64,000 nt of DNA from Siphonodentalium dalli. Lineage: Eukaryota > Mollusca > Scaphopoda > Gadilida > Siphonodentaliidae. Location: contig CP136063.1 of NCBI GenBank assembly GCA_032622095.1, positions 146,619,379 through 146,683,378 on the forward strand. Direction: 5' to 3'. Every line of letters starts with the position of its first letter. Positions within the stretch are counted from its first letter, which is position 1. The notes under the pieces were generated by a model, which was not told the origin of the DNA, made no database searches, and worked only from the letters and a program-made list of their open reading frames with translations. Position numbers and translations under genes: made by a program. Shown here one piece after another: positions 11,791 through 23,423 of this stretch.

Positions 11791-12630
11791 ATCCCATGTT
11801 GACGTCACGGAATTTCCAGTTTGGTGACTCCAACAAGATTCATGGTGGCGCTCCTAGCGTTAATTTGAGATTGGTCGCGACCCTAGCGTTGGTTTAAGAA
11901 TTGATCATTGGTTTGTAAACGGAAGTTATTAATTCGAGAAATGATCATTGGTTTGTAAACGGATGTTAATAATCTTCAATTATTATTCATTGGTTTGACC
12001 GGAAATAGTAGATTTGTCTCTTATTGAATCCAGGAACGGCTATTGGTTTTGAAATAGATTCTATTGATTAAGAAAATATATCTATTAAAACGGAATTGTC
12101 TCTTATTGAATCCAAGAACGACTATTAGTTTGAAAATGGAGACTATTGGATATTGAAATATCTTTATTGATTAAGAAAATATGGCCATTGAAACGGAATG
12201 TACGTTTATTGAATATGCGCGAATCTTACTAATTAAATTAAAATAGAACATTAATTTTGCATCGGTCAACATTGATTATGAATCTTTATCTATTAAAACG
12301 GAACTGTCTCTTATTGAATCCAAGAACGATTATTGGTTTGAAAATAGAGACTATTTGGTTTGAATCTATATCTATTGAAACGGAATTGTCTCTTATAGAA
12401 TCCAAGAACGACCATTGGTTTGAAAATGGAGACTATTTGGTTTGAATCTATATCTATTGAAACGGAATTGTCTCTTATAGAATACAAGAACGACCATTGG
12501 TTTGAAAATGGAGACTATTTGGTTTGAATCTATATCTATTGAAACGGAATTGTCTCTTATAGAATCAAAGAACGACCATTGGTTTAAAATGGGAGACTAT
12601 TGTTTTTACAAACCACCATTAACTTTTATT
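11791..12630 (-). mobile_element. 3' region of the LINE at 12631-14936
   Basis: This stretch follows the LINE stop codon on the minus strand. It matches the truncated copies at 5457-6250 and 54265-55062 through CCTAGCGTTAATTT to TGACGTCACGGA. It is therefore read as the LINE 3' untranslated region, ending near 11791. It is dominated by repeats of GGTTTGAAAATGGAGACTAT and AAACGGAATTGTCTCTTA. Confidence 0.6.
12357..12602 (-). repeat. 82-bp minisatellite in a LINE 3' region
   Basis: Three near-perfect head-to-tail copies of an 82-bp unit each contain TATATCTATTGAAACGGAAT, TCTCTTATAGAAT and GAACGACCATTGGTTT. More diverged copies extend left to about 12005. Confidence 0.85.
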
Positions 12631-14304
12631 TCATGTAATTTCCGACCGAATGGCTGCCCATAGAATGAGATCAGTAGAGTTCAAAAGTTTATAGAGATAA
12701 TCAATGGATCCATTTGTCCAATACTCATTTGGGATAAGCTTTTCTCTAATGTCGGCTAACTTCGGACAAACTATTATAAAATGATATTCGTCTGACATAG
12801 AGACCTTACAAAGAGAGCATACAAGCTTCGTTTTATTCCCCTTTTTATTTTTGCCCCATCTAGCCACCTCTACCCCCAATCTATGATTCGCTGTTCTGAT
12901 TTTTTGAATGCTTACTCTGTCATTAAATGTCAATTCATAATAAAAAACACCGAGAGTGGGCTTGGTTTTGAGATGTCTGTATAATTCGCCACGAGAAGAA
13001 GAGGCAGATATATCTCTATCCCAATCTGATTTAAAAGCATTAATCAATGCTGAGTGCATACTGCCTATCATCGAAGGTGTCATGGTCTTTTGGCGTTGCC
13101 AAGTATCTTCGAACCCAGTAGACTGGAGGGTTGTCCTATAGCAATTAATCAATCGAACCTTTTTTCCACCCATTTCAACGGAAATCAACAATCTGTACAG
13201 TTTGTGCATTAATCTGTGGTCAGGTTGTGTTATCAGTTTGGACCAATATGATATCATTCTCTTTTTTATCTCAATATAAAGAGGCCAACGACCAAGCTCA
13301 CCGTATACCATGTAATTTGGGGTACTACTCTTCATATGTGTTAATGACTTGCAAAAATTTAAATGTACGGCTTCTATGTCCCTTAGACTTTCTGACCCCC
13401 AAACTTCGCACCCATAAAGAAGGATTGGCTTAATGAGCCAGTCAAAAAGTTTCAGTGCCAGGTCGGTTGATAGTGACAGTTTTCGAACTTTAGATAGTAG
13501 TCCATACATAGCCTTTGTTGCTTTCACGCGGTTATGTTTTATCGCGCGACAAAATCGTCCGTTATAAAATAATTTGACACCAAGGTAAACGAATTCATCA
13601 ACAACTTCTAGTTCATGTCCATCAATAGAAAATGTAATGTCAGCTTCAGCCCTTTTGTTGCCAAAAACCATAACCTTAGTCTTGTCTGTGTTTACCTTCA
13701 GTTCCCACGAACTTGCATAATCGCTGAAGGCATCTAGTGAGCGTTGCATATCACATGCATTGTCTGAAAAAATAACAGTGTCGTCTGCATAAAGAATACA
13801 GAACAAATTCAAATATGCGCCAAGTTGTTCATACATACGAGATGACAGGTATTTCAAACCGTCTATAGAGCAGCTTTCTAAGAAATCCTCAAGGTCATTC
13901 AGATACAGCGAGAATAGAAGAGGCGAAATATTTACCCCCTGTTTCACTCCTGTTGTGCATGAAAAATATTCAGATCTCCGTACACCCCTCATAACGCAAG
14001 CTTTGGTGGCCTGGTACATACATCTGATTACCTGGAAGAATATTCCGTTTATTCCGCTTCTCAAGAGTTTTACCCACAGACCCTGTCGCCAAACGGTATC
14101 AAATGCTTTTTTGAAGTCTACGAAAGTACAAAATAGTTTCTTCCCACCTCGCAAATAAATTTCCAAAAGTGCGTATAATATATAAATATTGTCTAAGGTG
14201 GAACGATGTTTCCTAAATCCAGACTGATTATCGCTTAAAATTCCCTGTCGTTCTATGTACTCTGATAATCGCTTATTTAGAATTCCGGTACCTTTCCAAT
14301 ACAA
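12631..14304 (-). pseudogene. LINE ORF2, reverse transcriptase and C-terminal zinc motif (broken)
   Basis: A 557-residue frame read as non-LTR retrotransposon RT. Residues 28-37 (SGFRKHRSTL), 61-70 (FVDFKKAFDT), 118-128 (TGVKQGVNISP) and 170-176 (ILYADDT) correspond to RT blocks, with the YADD catalytic pair at 172-175. KPILLYGCEVWG is at 292-303, and a CX2CX8HX4C zinc motif (C496, C499, H508, C513) is near the end. RT would copy element RNA at the nicked target. The frame has no natural start: it opens mid-domain because of an indel near 14285-14300, where the upstream frame 14277-14936 takes over. The last residues (WAAIRSEIT) are shared with both inverted-repeat arms. Clade is not assigned. 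Confidence 0.9.
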
Positions 14305-14936
14305 CTGAGCAAAGTTATTCCCCTATATGAATCTGGGTTGTTACGAGAGCCTTTATTTTTATATAGGGGTACAATTAACCCTGTTGTCCATTCATCGGGG
14401 AAAACACCAGTATCATGTATCGAGTTGAATAGACGAACGTATACATATATATAATACGGTAACATAATGTCTTTAGTTGTCTTGATGTACTCATTCGAGA
14501 CCCGATCAACCCCACTTGATTTATTTAATTTTAACTTGTCAATAACATTGGATATTTCTTCTGAACTGATGGGGTTGTTCAATTCATCAGTTGTTTCTAG
14601 ACCAAACATCTCGTTAATTAGGGGGTCTAGTTGAGTTGTTTCCTCTTCCACATTCAGGGATGTAAAGTGCTCAAAGAAATCGTCCACCCCAATGGGAATT
14701 TCAGTTTTGGGCGCTCTGCTGGATGAGTACTTTTCGAGGGTTCGCCAAAATTCACCCGTAGTCCTCTGCGACAGACACCTAAGTTCAATATTACAACGTT
14801 CATTCATAGAAACAATTTTCTTATTCATTGTGTTCTTGTAAATCTTACTTACAGATCTTAAAGCGGATTTATTTAGTTCAGACTTATTTTTATTAAACTG
14901 CGAATGCTCAACCAGTAATAGTTGATTCAGTTGCAA
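14277..14936 (-). pseudogene. LINE ORF2, linker and RT N-terminal part (broken)
   Basis: A 219-residue frame preceding the RT frame on the minus strand. It holds a basic linker, then ISNVIDKLKLNKSSGVDRVS (the usual K.SG.D motif of the RT N-terminal block), then FPDEWTTGLIVPLYKNKGS and YRGITLLSCIGK. It leaves frame just after LSCIGK, where the 12631-14304 frame resumes with ILNKRL, so a small indel splits one ancestral ORF. The first codon is TTG, not ATG, and a stop lies a few codons upstream. The endonuclease domain is not recognisable, so the copy is probably truncated or decayed at its 5' side. Confidence 0.85.
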
Positions 14937-16450
14937 AATGCCGGCCAGTCGGTATCATATGCAGTCGAGAAAGCGGAAATTAATTCCCTTGTGGTTGGCA
15001 GGAATGAAACACAGACGTGCATTGAGCCAAAGAAGATTTTGGGTTCATCCGATTTGTCAAAAAAAAAATCCCGGCTGAATTGTCTATTAGTTGTAGATAT
15101 TCCGACCATATGGACTGGAGGATCTAAATATTTCCAAACAGTTGGAAATGTTTGGTACCAGTGAATGTCAAGATATATATCAGGGTTTTTGGGTATATAG
15201 GTATTAAAGTGGTTTAAAATTTACCCCAAACGAAAAATGTCAATGCCCGCAAGGGAGTGGGGTGAATAAAGATTCATGCATTTTCGAATTTCGGGTTCCA
15301 AGGGAGTGGTGAAGATGGACATTCCAGTTTTGCGAGAGACTGACAGGTAATATAATTCGATTGAATTCTACAAAAATCACCACTGATGCCAACAATACGT
15401 TGGAAACCGTATATATAGATTCACAATCTTGGGTAGAGTTTTGCACGAGACTGACATGCAGGTGATATAATTCGATTGGATTTTACAAAAATCATCATAT
15501 CACTGATGCGTTGGAAACTTCGTTCCAAGCCATTTCCTTTCCGTTCTTCATTTATTATGTTGTCGCCCACCAGTTTATATGGCACGGCATGGCTTGATAT
15601 CTACAGGAGAGGACATCAGGACCGGTATAACATCAATCACCAGACATCATCATCATCAACATTCTTATTATTACATTTACGTTATATTTGTTATTCATCT
15701 TGTTTAAACATTTGTGTAAATATTGTCGGGAGAGGGGCCACCTTAAAGGGACACAACAATCTTCCCCGGTATACCCCGATTGACTGAAGCAATAACATAT
15801 ATATATACGGCGGAATCCCGCAGATAACTATTTTTAGCCACAATTCCAATCCGCGCGATCCGATTGGTCGGCGATCTTTCGTCACCAATTTGATACGATT
15901 GTTTTGAGAATAATAACTCTCATTCTCAAGACCAAATAAATTAATTAAAACTTAATTAGTTAGAACGAATATTTGAGTTAGATTATCGGAGTTTTATCTC
16001 CGTGTATGTTGTGTTGAATGGGAATGTTGGGTCCTCACATATGAAATCAACGATTATTGCCTGGAAAACTTGTCAAAAACTCGGTTCGAATTGAAGTTCG
16101 TGTGATCAGATCAGGCTATGCTGTTGACATTCTAATTGAATATTGTCAACAGCGGGAATTCTCATCCTGATGACCCAGGAGAGTGACTCAGATCACAATT
16201 AATGGGAACTTTTGGAGAACCTATCGTTCAAACACGCAGATTAAAAAAAAACAGTGTGTGTAGATAGCGTCAGAAAAATGTACATGTAGCAAGTGCAATT
16301 TGACACTAAAATGTACATGTATGGCTTTGGACTGGACTGGCCGCAGTAGGCCTACACTAGTACAGGCCTTGCAGATTCAAATTGAACTAAAGTCTCCAAC
16401 AGTGACCTGTAGTATTAAAATAACTAATTTCAAAATGTGTGGCCCAGTAT
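14937..16450. other. Intergenic, nothing recognised beyond a small duplication
   Basis: No gene is recognised. The minus-strand frame 14927-15109 abuts the LINE, and I cannot match it to an endonuclease. A two-copy tandem repeat is listed at 15331-15518. (CAT)n-like triplets occur at about 15648-15660. Confidence 0.35.
15331..15518 (+). repeat. Two-copy tandem repeat, about 110 bp
   Basis: GAGACTGACA..(C)AGGT(A/G)ATATAATTCGATTG.ATT.TACAAAAATCA and CACTGATGC recur once, about 110 bp apart, with small indels. Confidence 0.65.
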
Positions 16451-16946
16451 TGTGGGATGCCAAATTGACATTTAATAAATAATTGAGCTTAAGCGCAATA
16501 AGGAATCCCTTATTAGCGCAATAAGGAAAAATCTAATTGCCCTTAAGCACAATAAGAGATTCCTTATTGCGTTTAAGCGCAATAAGGAAATTCCTTATTG
16601 GGCTTAAGTGCAATAAGAATATTCCTTATTGCGCTTAAGCGCAAATAAGGAATATTACATAAACTCCCTATAATTCCAATAGTGTAGTCCATGGTGCAAT
16701 GGGTGGAGTTTATTGGTCACATGGTGACTGTCCACGTGTAGGCCTATTCAGATTCCATCAGATTCTATCCCTGTTGACAGGCAAATATAGGATAATTCTA
16801 CTATTTTCTCATGAGGGAGATATTAATTGCACTTAAGGCCAATAAGGATGTATTGCGGTTAAGCGTATAATAAGGAATGTTCTTAATAAGATTCCTTATT
16901 GCGCTTAAGCTCAATTATTTATTAAATGTCAATTTGGCATCCCATA
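16451..16946 (+). mobile_element. 496-bp TIR element with 6-bp TSD (IS3EU-like?), copy 1
   Basis: The inverted termini TGTGGGATGCCAAATTGACA and (complement) TATGGGATGCCAAATTGACA extend about 50 bp into GAGCTTAAGCGCAATAAG. The element is flanked by CAGTAT on both sides (16445-16450, 16947-16952). The interior has several TTATTGCGCTTAAGCGCAATAA palindromes and a unique core (TCCATGGTGCAAT, GTTGACAGGCAA). It is noncoding. Termini of the form TAY...RTA with 6-bp TSDs are reported for the IS3EU superfamily. That assignment is my inference from termini alone. Confidence 0.75.
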
Positions 16947-17160
16947 CAGTATTAGATATATTGGGAGGAGGGTAGATCATGCCATGAATCTCTACTCTTA
17001 TGGGATGCCAAATTGACATTTAATAAATAATTGAGCTTAAGCGCAATAAGGAATCTCTTATTGCGCTTAACGCTTAATGAATATTCTTATTGCGCTTAAG
17101 CGCAATTAGATCTTCCCTTATGCGCTTAAGCGCAATAAGAACATCCCTTATTGCGCTTAA

Positions 17161-18738
17161 CCCTTTGAACCCGACTGGCCGCAAAAGCGGCCAGCCAGAA
17201 AACGTTCATACACCCGACTGGCCGCTAAAGCGGCCAGCAGCATTCAGTGACACCATAAACGTGTGTAGCATGTGTATACATGTTATCACCATTGGTATAT
17301 CCACTTATATCTATGTAAATGATCCCAAGGAACTTCAGCAGTGCCATGGGTGCATGTGTATGAGTTTGTTGCCGATTGGTTGGGGTAGAAACACATGCGC
17401 ATGCGCATGCGCACAGCGCAGAATTCAACAAACGTACATTATTTGAAGCGATTCGGATAAAGCTCTACATTGTTGCGCGGTTCGCAGGATTGTAGAAAGA
17501 CACCATTTCGATCACTCTTTTTGGTTTAAATTAGTATTGCATACATAATCAGTGTTCTGTCATATGTGAGGAAGGCGCACACAGTTTCTTATTTGAGTCG
17601 ATTTGTTTCGCGCATGCGCATATGATAAAATGATAAATGTATGGATTTTTGTGAAATGATACAATCACATCAAGGATCTCCATAGTACATACATTTGCGT
17701 TATACAGCTGCACGTTTTGACATTGCACCAGAGTAGTACTGTGGACATGGGTTGCATGGTCAGAATACCATCTAGTCCGATCTACTTGCTCGTGCACATT
17801 ACAAACACGTGGTCAAATCGTGCATTATTGAGCAATTATGTAAAGTTTAAGACTCGTGGCACCATTTGAACATGGCCATCACCTTGCCCTATAGGCGATG
17901 TCTAAAACGGGACGTAATGCCATTGAATGCACAGGCAAGTGGTCCCATTCGATCACTTGGGCTATATGCTTAGCAACCATTGATATACCGTTAAATACAA
18001 ACTACATGTAGGTTTAATCTTCTGATGTATCTCCAGTTTCACAATAGGGTATTGACTGCATAGAAAATGCCGTTTCTTAGCACTGAATTATACGACGTTA
18101 TAAGCTATAATTGCATTATACTTTCAGTTCCGGGTAGTTGCTTAGAAACCGTTACCAGGGAGTGATCGTGTGGCAAAGTATACCGTTCTAAAAAAAATAC
18201 ACAGTGGCCCATGGGAACATACCTGTAAAATTTCAGACCTGTAGCATCATTTGAACATAACCATCATCATGTGCATGCCAAGAATGTCTAAATTGGGGCA
18301 TAATACAATTGGATTCACAGGGCAATGGTGTCATTCGATCATTTGGGGTTTTTTCTTAGCAACCGTTGCTACCCTTAAATACAAGTTAGGATCAGACTTC
18401 TGGCCAGATATATCTCAAATTTCACAATAGGGTGTTGACTGCATCAAAAACGCCATTTCCTTGGGCTGAATTATGACCGTAAAAGCTATAATTGTATTTG
18501 ACTTTCAATATCGGGTAGATGCCTAGCAACCGTTACCAGGGAGTGACCACGTGGCAATGTAACCAGATCGAAAAATAATCAGTGGTCCATGGGGAACATA
18601 TATCTAAAGTTTCAGAAATGCGACACCACTTGAACATAAACAACACCATACATCTAAACACTGGCCACAATATAAAAAATACCACTGGGAGCCCAGGGTC
18701 AGGGTGTCGATCGTTGTGGGGAGCCAGGGTTCAAATGG
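17161..18738. mobile_element. piggyBac-like nonautonomous element
   Basis: TTAA occurs on both sides (17157-17160, 18739-18742). Termini are CCCTTTGAACCC on the left and, as complement, CCATTTGAACCC on the right. A TTAA target with a CCC-type terminus is the hallmark of piggyBac transposons. Left subterminal sequence holds two copies of CCCGACTGGCCGC.AAAGCGG, each a small hairpin. There is no transposase. It inserted inside copy 2 of the TIR element and is therefore younger than it. The interior contains a ~380-bp tandem repeat. Confidence 0.75.
17862..18640 (+). repeat. ~380-bp tandem repeat inside the piggyBac-like element
   Basis: Two diverged copies and the start of a third (at about 17861, 18246 and 18625) share CATTTGAACAT, TTCACAATAGGGT.TTGACT, AGCTATAATTG and CGTTACCAGGGAGTGA. 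Spacing is 385 and 379 bp. Confidence 0.7.
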
Positions 18739-19083
18739 TTAAGCGCAATTACATCCTTATTGCGCTTAAGCGCAATTATTATCTCCCTCATGAGATCACC
18801 CCTCTGCAAATAGTAGAATTATCATATATTGCCTGTTAACAGGGATAGATATTGATTGCACCATGGACTAAACCATTTGAATTATAGGGAGTTTATGTAA
18901 TATTCCTTATTGCGCTTAAGCGCAATAAGAATCTCTTATTGCGCTTAAGCGCATTAAGGAATCTCTTAATGCTCTTAAGCGCAATAAGGAATTTTCTTAT
19001 TGCGCTTAAGCGCAATAAGGGATTCCTTATTGCGTTTAAGCTCAATTATTTATTAAATGTCAATTTGGCATCCCATATACTCT

Positions 19084-19895
19084 GGCTAATATGACTTTGG
19101 GGCATAGATTTGGGCCATAGCTATGGTCATATAGCAATAATGTGGTGTCACTGTATAAGGGCTTGCTTACCTCATATGGTGTACTTATTGACTTAAATCG
19201 GGTGAAAAACCCTATTGTCATATTATCAGCATCCCTGTCCCAAAAATTGGTGTTTCATTCCGGGAGCTTTGATGTCTCACTCCTCGAGCTCTGGTAGTTT
19301 TATTAAATCAGCGGCTCTTGCACAGATCTATAGTGTTTCCAGGTCATATACTGTAGCGCGAATATGGTGTCACTGAGGACCTGCTTCCCTAATATGGTGT
19401 ACCTGTATATGTACTCGAAAATCAAAGTTGCCCCAACTAATACAGAAGTTAATACTACCACGAGTTGCCACAACTAAAACAGAAGGTAATGCTATTGCGA
19501 GTCTACCATTTCGATAAAGAACTTAGGCTTGCTCCCATGCAAACCAATGAAAACAAGAGGTGATATGTCAATAAGAGCTAAGGTTGAGTTATGGATAAAC
19601 CTATTTATTCACCAGGGGTGTTTAGTTACATACATGTATAACCATTAAATGCGCTTAAGATTAGGCAATTGATTGTGCGTAAGCAAAATTTATTGCGCTT
19701 AAGCACAAATAATTATGTTTTCAAGAACAAATCACTATGCTTAATCACAATCGATTGCACTTAAGAGCAATGATTGCTCTTAAGCACAATGATAAGTTCA
19801 ACTAATTGTGCTTAAGTGTAATTATTTGTGCTTAAGTGCAATTAATTGCACTTAAGCGCACTTCATTATTAAATGACAATTTGGCCTCCCAGAGG
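19084..19895 (+). repeat. Diverged relative of the inverted-repeat arm unit
   Basis: 19215-19350 resembles 7640-7860 and 52680-52960: TCATATTATCAGCATCCCTG, CCCAAAAATTGGTG and TTTTATTAAA occur in that order. 19640-19890 is an array of degenerate GCGCTTAAGCGC palindromes ending at TTTGGCCTCCCA, a terminus like those at 8134 and 19077. It is probably a decayed member of the same composite family. Confidence 0.5.
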
Positions 19896-20724
19896 CGAAT
19901 GCCCGTATAAATCATATTCTACCAGTACAAAACCTCGGGAACTTTTTTAAGTATTGATAGAGAACCTTATAAAGCTGAAAAAATAACAAGGGGAATATAT
20001 TTCTTTATTAATACCTGTCGCTTAATAGTTTATTCATAAGTAGGTGAAAGTGCCAACTCGAGATGACATTATTTAACAGACTTGATGGGTGAGTTTGCTA
20101 TGCGCACTTACAATCATGGAATTTCTGCAGGGTAATTAATTCAGTGTTTTTGTGATATCAGCTCACTAAAGCCACAAAAAGCATGCATTTTCGAGCTGGG
20201 ACCACCCCATACTTTGAAGTTGATTATCGAGGAACAAATATAAACAAAGAAATATGTTCCCTGCCTTGTTTGTTCAATGTTATAAAGTTCATTATCAAAA
20301 CATAACAAAATTCCCAAGTTTTATACTGATGGAATAAGATCTCTGCAGGCGCTAAGCAGAGTAAAGATTCATGACATGATCTAGGGGAGGGGGTTTCTTC
20401 ATTTTCAACAAGATAGCTCCAGGCTGTTGACCCAACATTCAACAATAATTTGAACAAGGACTAAATCATGCCAGAAGCTCCCACAAAAATATTCATGATT
20501 GCCAATTACTCAGTTAATAAATTCAATTGCAAGTCTATCACAGCTAGTGACAGTCAGTTGTGGTATTCAGTTATTAACAGACTTGTAATTATATTAAATT
20601 TAATTCATTAGTGAAAATTCATACATGTGTTAAGTACCTTATTAATAAATCATTTAATATAAGTCTTCTTAAATATATCTCTTCATGATATTGATGATGT
20701 CCATCCCTCTCATGGCAGACCCCA
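19896..20724. other. Intergenic, nothing recognised
   Basis: AT-rich, with no gene or repeat that I can support. Confidence 0.35.
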
Positions 20725-22656
20725 GGGCCCTGTTTCATGAAGGCAACTTATGACATAGTTGGGACTTAAGATGGTCATAAGTTCAAACTTCAATCATAAG
20801 TGCGTTTCACGAACAAAGTCTTAACCTAAGATGGTCTTAACTTTGGTCTTAACTTTAAGACTGGTGTGAGGTGTCATAAGATAATCTTAAAGTTAAGACC
20901 TACGTTGTGATCCGCAGTTGGTCCGAAATGTGGACGGGATCTAGTTCATGTATATATTATGATAAACACATTTAACTGAATAACACCTTGCTAGCACGGA
21001 GGGTGTTTCAGAAATGGTAGTAATTAATAACCAACTGGTAAGCTATAGCAGTGACGTGACCAGTGGTTGCAAGATTGGCGGGGTGTCCGCTACTAACTGT
21101 AAACCGCCAAGACCGGACTATATATACATTTCTAATTGCTGTAACAAAAAGAATATATTTACATAGAGTTGAACATCATTTGCGATTCAAATCACCCAAT
21201 CGCACTGTAGACAATAATCATGTTGAGACAATTAGTCCCAAAATTTTCACATCGAGGATAATAGTGAATGATTTATACACATTTTGTTTTTATAAATGCT
21301 TATGTCAGCTATTATTATTATTATTTACTTGCCTTTCTATATTATTATGTTATAATTTGATTGTAAAATGTATTGTATATGTACCCCGTATATATATATC
21401 GGCAAGATAATAATACATAATATATGTTATTTTATTATTATTATGTATATTATCATAATCTATTAACTATGAAATAAAAAGATATATAGCATGTATATAG
21501 TATACGGACCAAGCGGGCACACCGGGATCCGCGAACAAACATATAATATCACTGTGAACCGGCCCACAGACCCCTGGGGGAATTACTAAAATACCAATAT
21601 AGACTATACCAGTGGTATAGTCTATATTGGTATTTTAGAAATTTTCCACAGGGGCCTGTGAATCGGCCGTCTGTTCACGTGTTGTTAATTATAAACGCTC
21701 GTTATTAGAAGTCGTTGATTTGGTTTTTATTAAAACATACATGCAGAATGTCGTTCAACGTAACGTACTTTCGAGGTTCATACGCAGTTTGTTAATTATA
21801 ACAGACGTTTAGCACATTTGTCAACAGAACCAGAGCAAATGGCATTAACATCATTTATATATGGCTTCTGCAAGTATGTCTCAGATTGGAAATAAGTCTA
21901 TTTGGAGCACGATATGAAGTCCTATTCACATTATAGCAATATAAATAAAGAGCGTTTTATGTTAGTATTCCATGAATGTTGGCAATCAATAAAGAGCGTT
22001 TAGCTCAGTGCTTCCATTGTGGTGTATTGTGTGTGTATGCCGTCGTGGCGACATATTCGGTTTCCTGGTATTATAGATGCTTCAAAGACGTATAATGCAT
22101 TAGAACCTAATATCAGCATTGAAAGGAGCGAACATATGTCTCGCGTCGCCGTTGTGGCATGTTATATGGGTGAAGGTTCACATTCTGAGTTACGATGTAT
22201 AAGTCCCTTTAATAACTGAAATAATATATTTGAGCTTGTTACGTTTGTATAAAATAGGCATTGGAAGCATGCAGCTATGTGTGGATGGGGTCTGACGCGA
22301 AAACACAGTTAAAAAGCGCGCTCGTGCAGTTAAGTATGCACCAGTCATTATACTGATTATCGCCCTTGCATTAAAATATCATAATTATTCTTAGACACGC
22401 CCTGGTATCTGTCACCAGACACTGTACCTAGGCATATAACATACACAGAACCAACATTTTCTGTGCATAGCTGTAATAAATTGTCGAGAGCCAGTCTAAA
22501 AGCGCGCGAACTTAAATTACTACTTAAGTAGGACTTAATCTTGTTTTGTGAAACGCGTTCTTGAAACGGAAAAGTTACATCATAAGATCCACCTTAGATC
22601 TTAGATTAAGTCCATCTTAAGATAATCTTATGACATTGCTTCATGAAACAGGCCCC
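20725..22656. mobile_element. 1.93-kb TIR element, noncoding
   Basis: The left end GGGCCCTGTTTCATGAAGGC and the right end (complement) GGGGCCTGTTTCATGAAGC are inverted, with degenerate similarity continuing inward: CTTATGACAT, GTGCGTTTCACGAAC against its counterpart near 22540, and repeated CTTAAG words. No open frame resembles a transposase. A TSD is ambiguous (perhaps CCAG), so the superfamily is not assigned. A strong hairpin sits in its middle (21556-21670). Confidence 0.6.
21556..21670. repeat. Long perfect hairpin
   Basis: Inner arms of 25 bp (21586-21610 and 21614-21638) are perfect complements separated by 3 bp, containing AATACCAATATAGACTAT. Outer arms continue imperfectly as CCCACAGACCCCTG against CAGGGGCCTGTG. 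Confidence 0.85.
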
Positions 22657-23139
22657 AGACTCCTATACTGAATACTAATAACAAATAGGTGGTTTTTCTG
22701 TTTACCAGCAGGTACCAGATAAGAAAATATGTATAGTGACAATGGAGTGAAATCTCCTGGAACTGTAAGATTTATCTCACAGTTTGTCATTGAGCATCAA
22801 ATTGATTATTTTTTTGTCAAAATGACATATTTAGATATAATTGAGTCTCATACTTCTTGGTGAGCTGGGGTTATGGACAATATTTCAGCAGCAAAAATGT
22901 CATTATTTTCATATTTATAATAGTGTGAAATAACCATGGCTTCTATCCTATATTTTTTATCTTGTACCCATGATTCACCTATGTTATTCAGGATTTATGG
23001 GAGGTGCTAGTATACCATCAGTAGTCAGAGTAATCAAAACTACGTGGTTCATTTATGAGACAAAATACCGAACCTGGAGGGTCGGAACTAAAACTAATTA
23101 CAACAAAAATTGTCTATTTAGGAATAAAATCAATTAACC
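22657..23139. other. Intergenic, nothing recognised
   Basis: AT-rich DNA with no gene or repeat that I can support. Confidence 0.3.
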
Positions 23140-23423
23140 CTTTCATTATGGGAGCAGCATTCACCCTTCCATGATTGGAGCATTGGAAATATTGCAAAAA
23201 AAACCTGTGCTAATGCATTCTCTTATATATGGTAGTTTCCAGTAGGGATCCTAGAATATATAAGAGAATATATTACATTGGCCTAACAATATTTACCTTG
23301 ACCTTGTAAGCCAGTGCATTCTCTTATATATCTGAGGCTACCTATGGTACCTGCAGATAGAAGGGAATGCACTGGCACATGATTCAATGCTCCACTAGCG
23401 CAGCTCCCATCAAGAAATGGTTA
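23140..23423 (+). repeat. Dispersed repeat with TGCATTCTCTTATATAT, copy 1
   Basis: Two occurrences of TGCATTCTCTTATATAT (about 23214 and 23314) and inverted partners (ATATAAGAGAAT, GAATGCACTGGC) alternate with CATTGGCCTAACAATATTTA. The same arrangement recurs at 26935-27300. The Helitron-like array begins immediately after it, at 23424. Confidence 0.6.

Larger units (their letters stand above)
16999..19077 (-). mobile_element. TIR element copy 2, interrupted by a piggyBac-like insertion
   Basis: Termini TATGGGATGCCAAATTGACA and its complement, flanked by TACTCT (16993-16998, 19078-19083). Removing the inserted 1,578 bp and one TTAA leaves about 497 bp, essentially the length of copy 1. The core segments (TTGCACCATGGACTAAACC, CCTGTTAACAGG) are reverse-complementary to those of copy 1, so the two copies stand in opposite orientation with 52 bp between them. 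It is noncoding. Confidence 0.8.
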
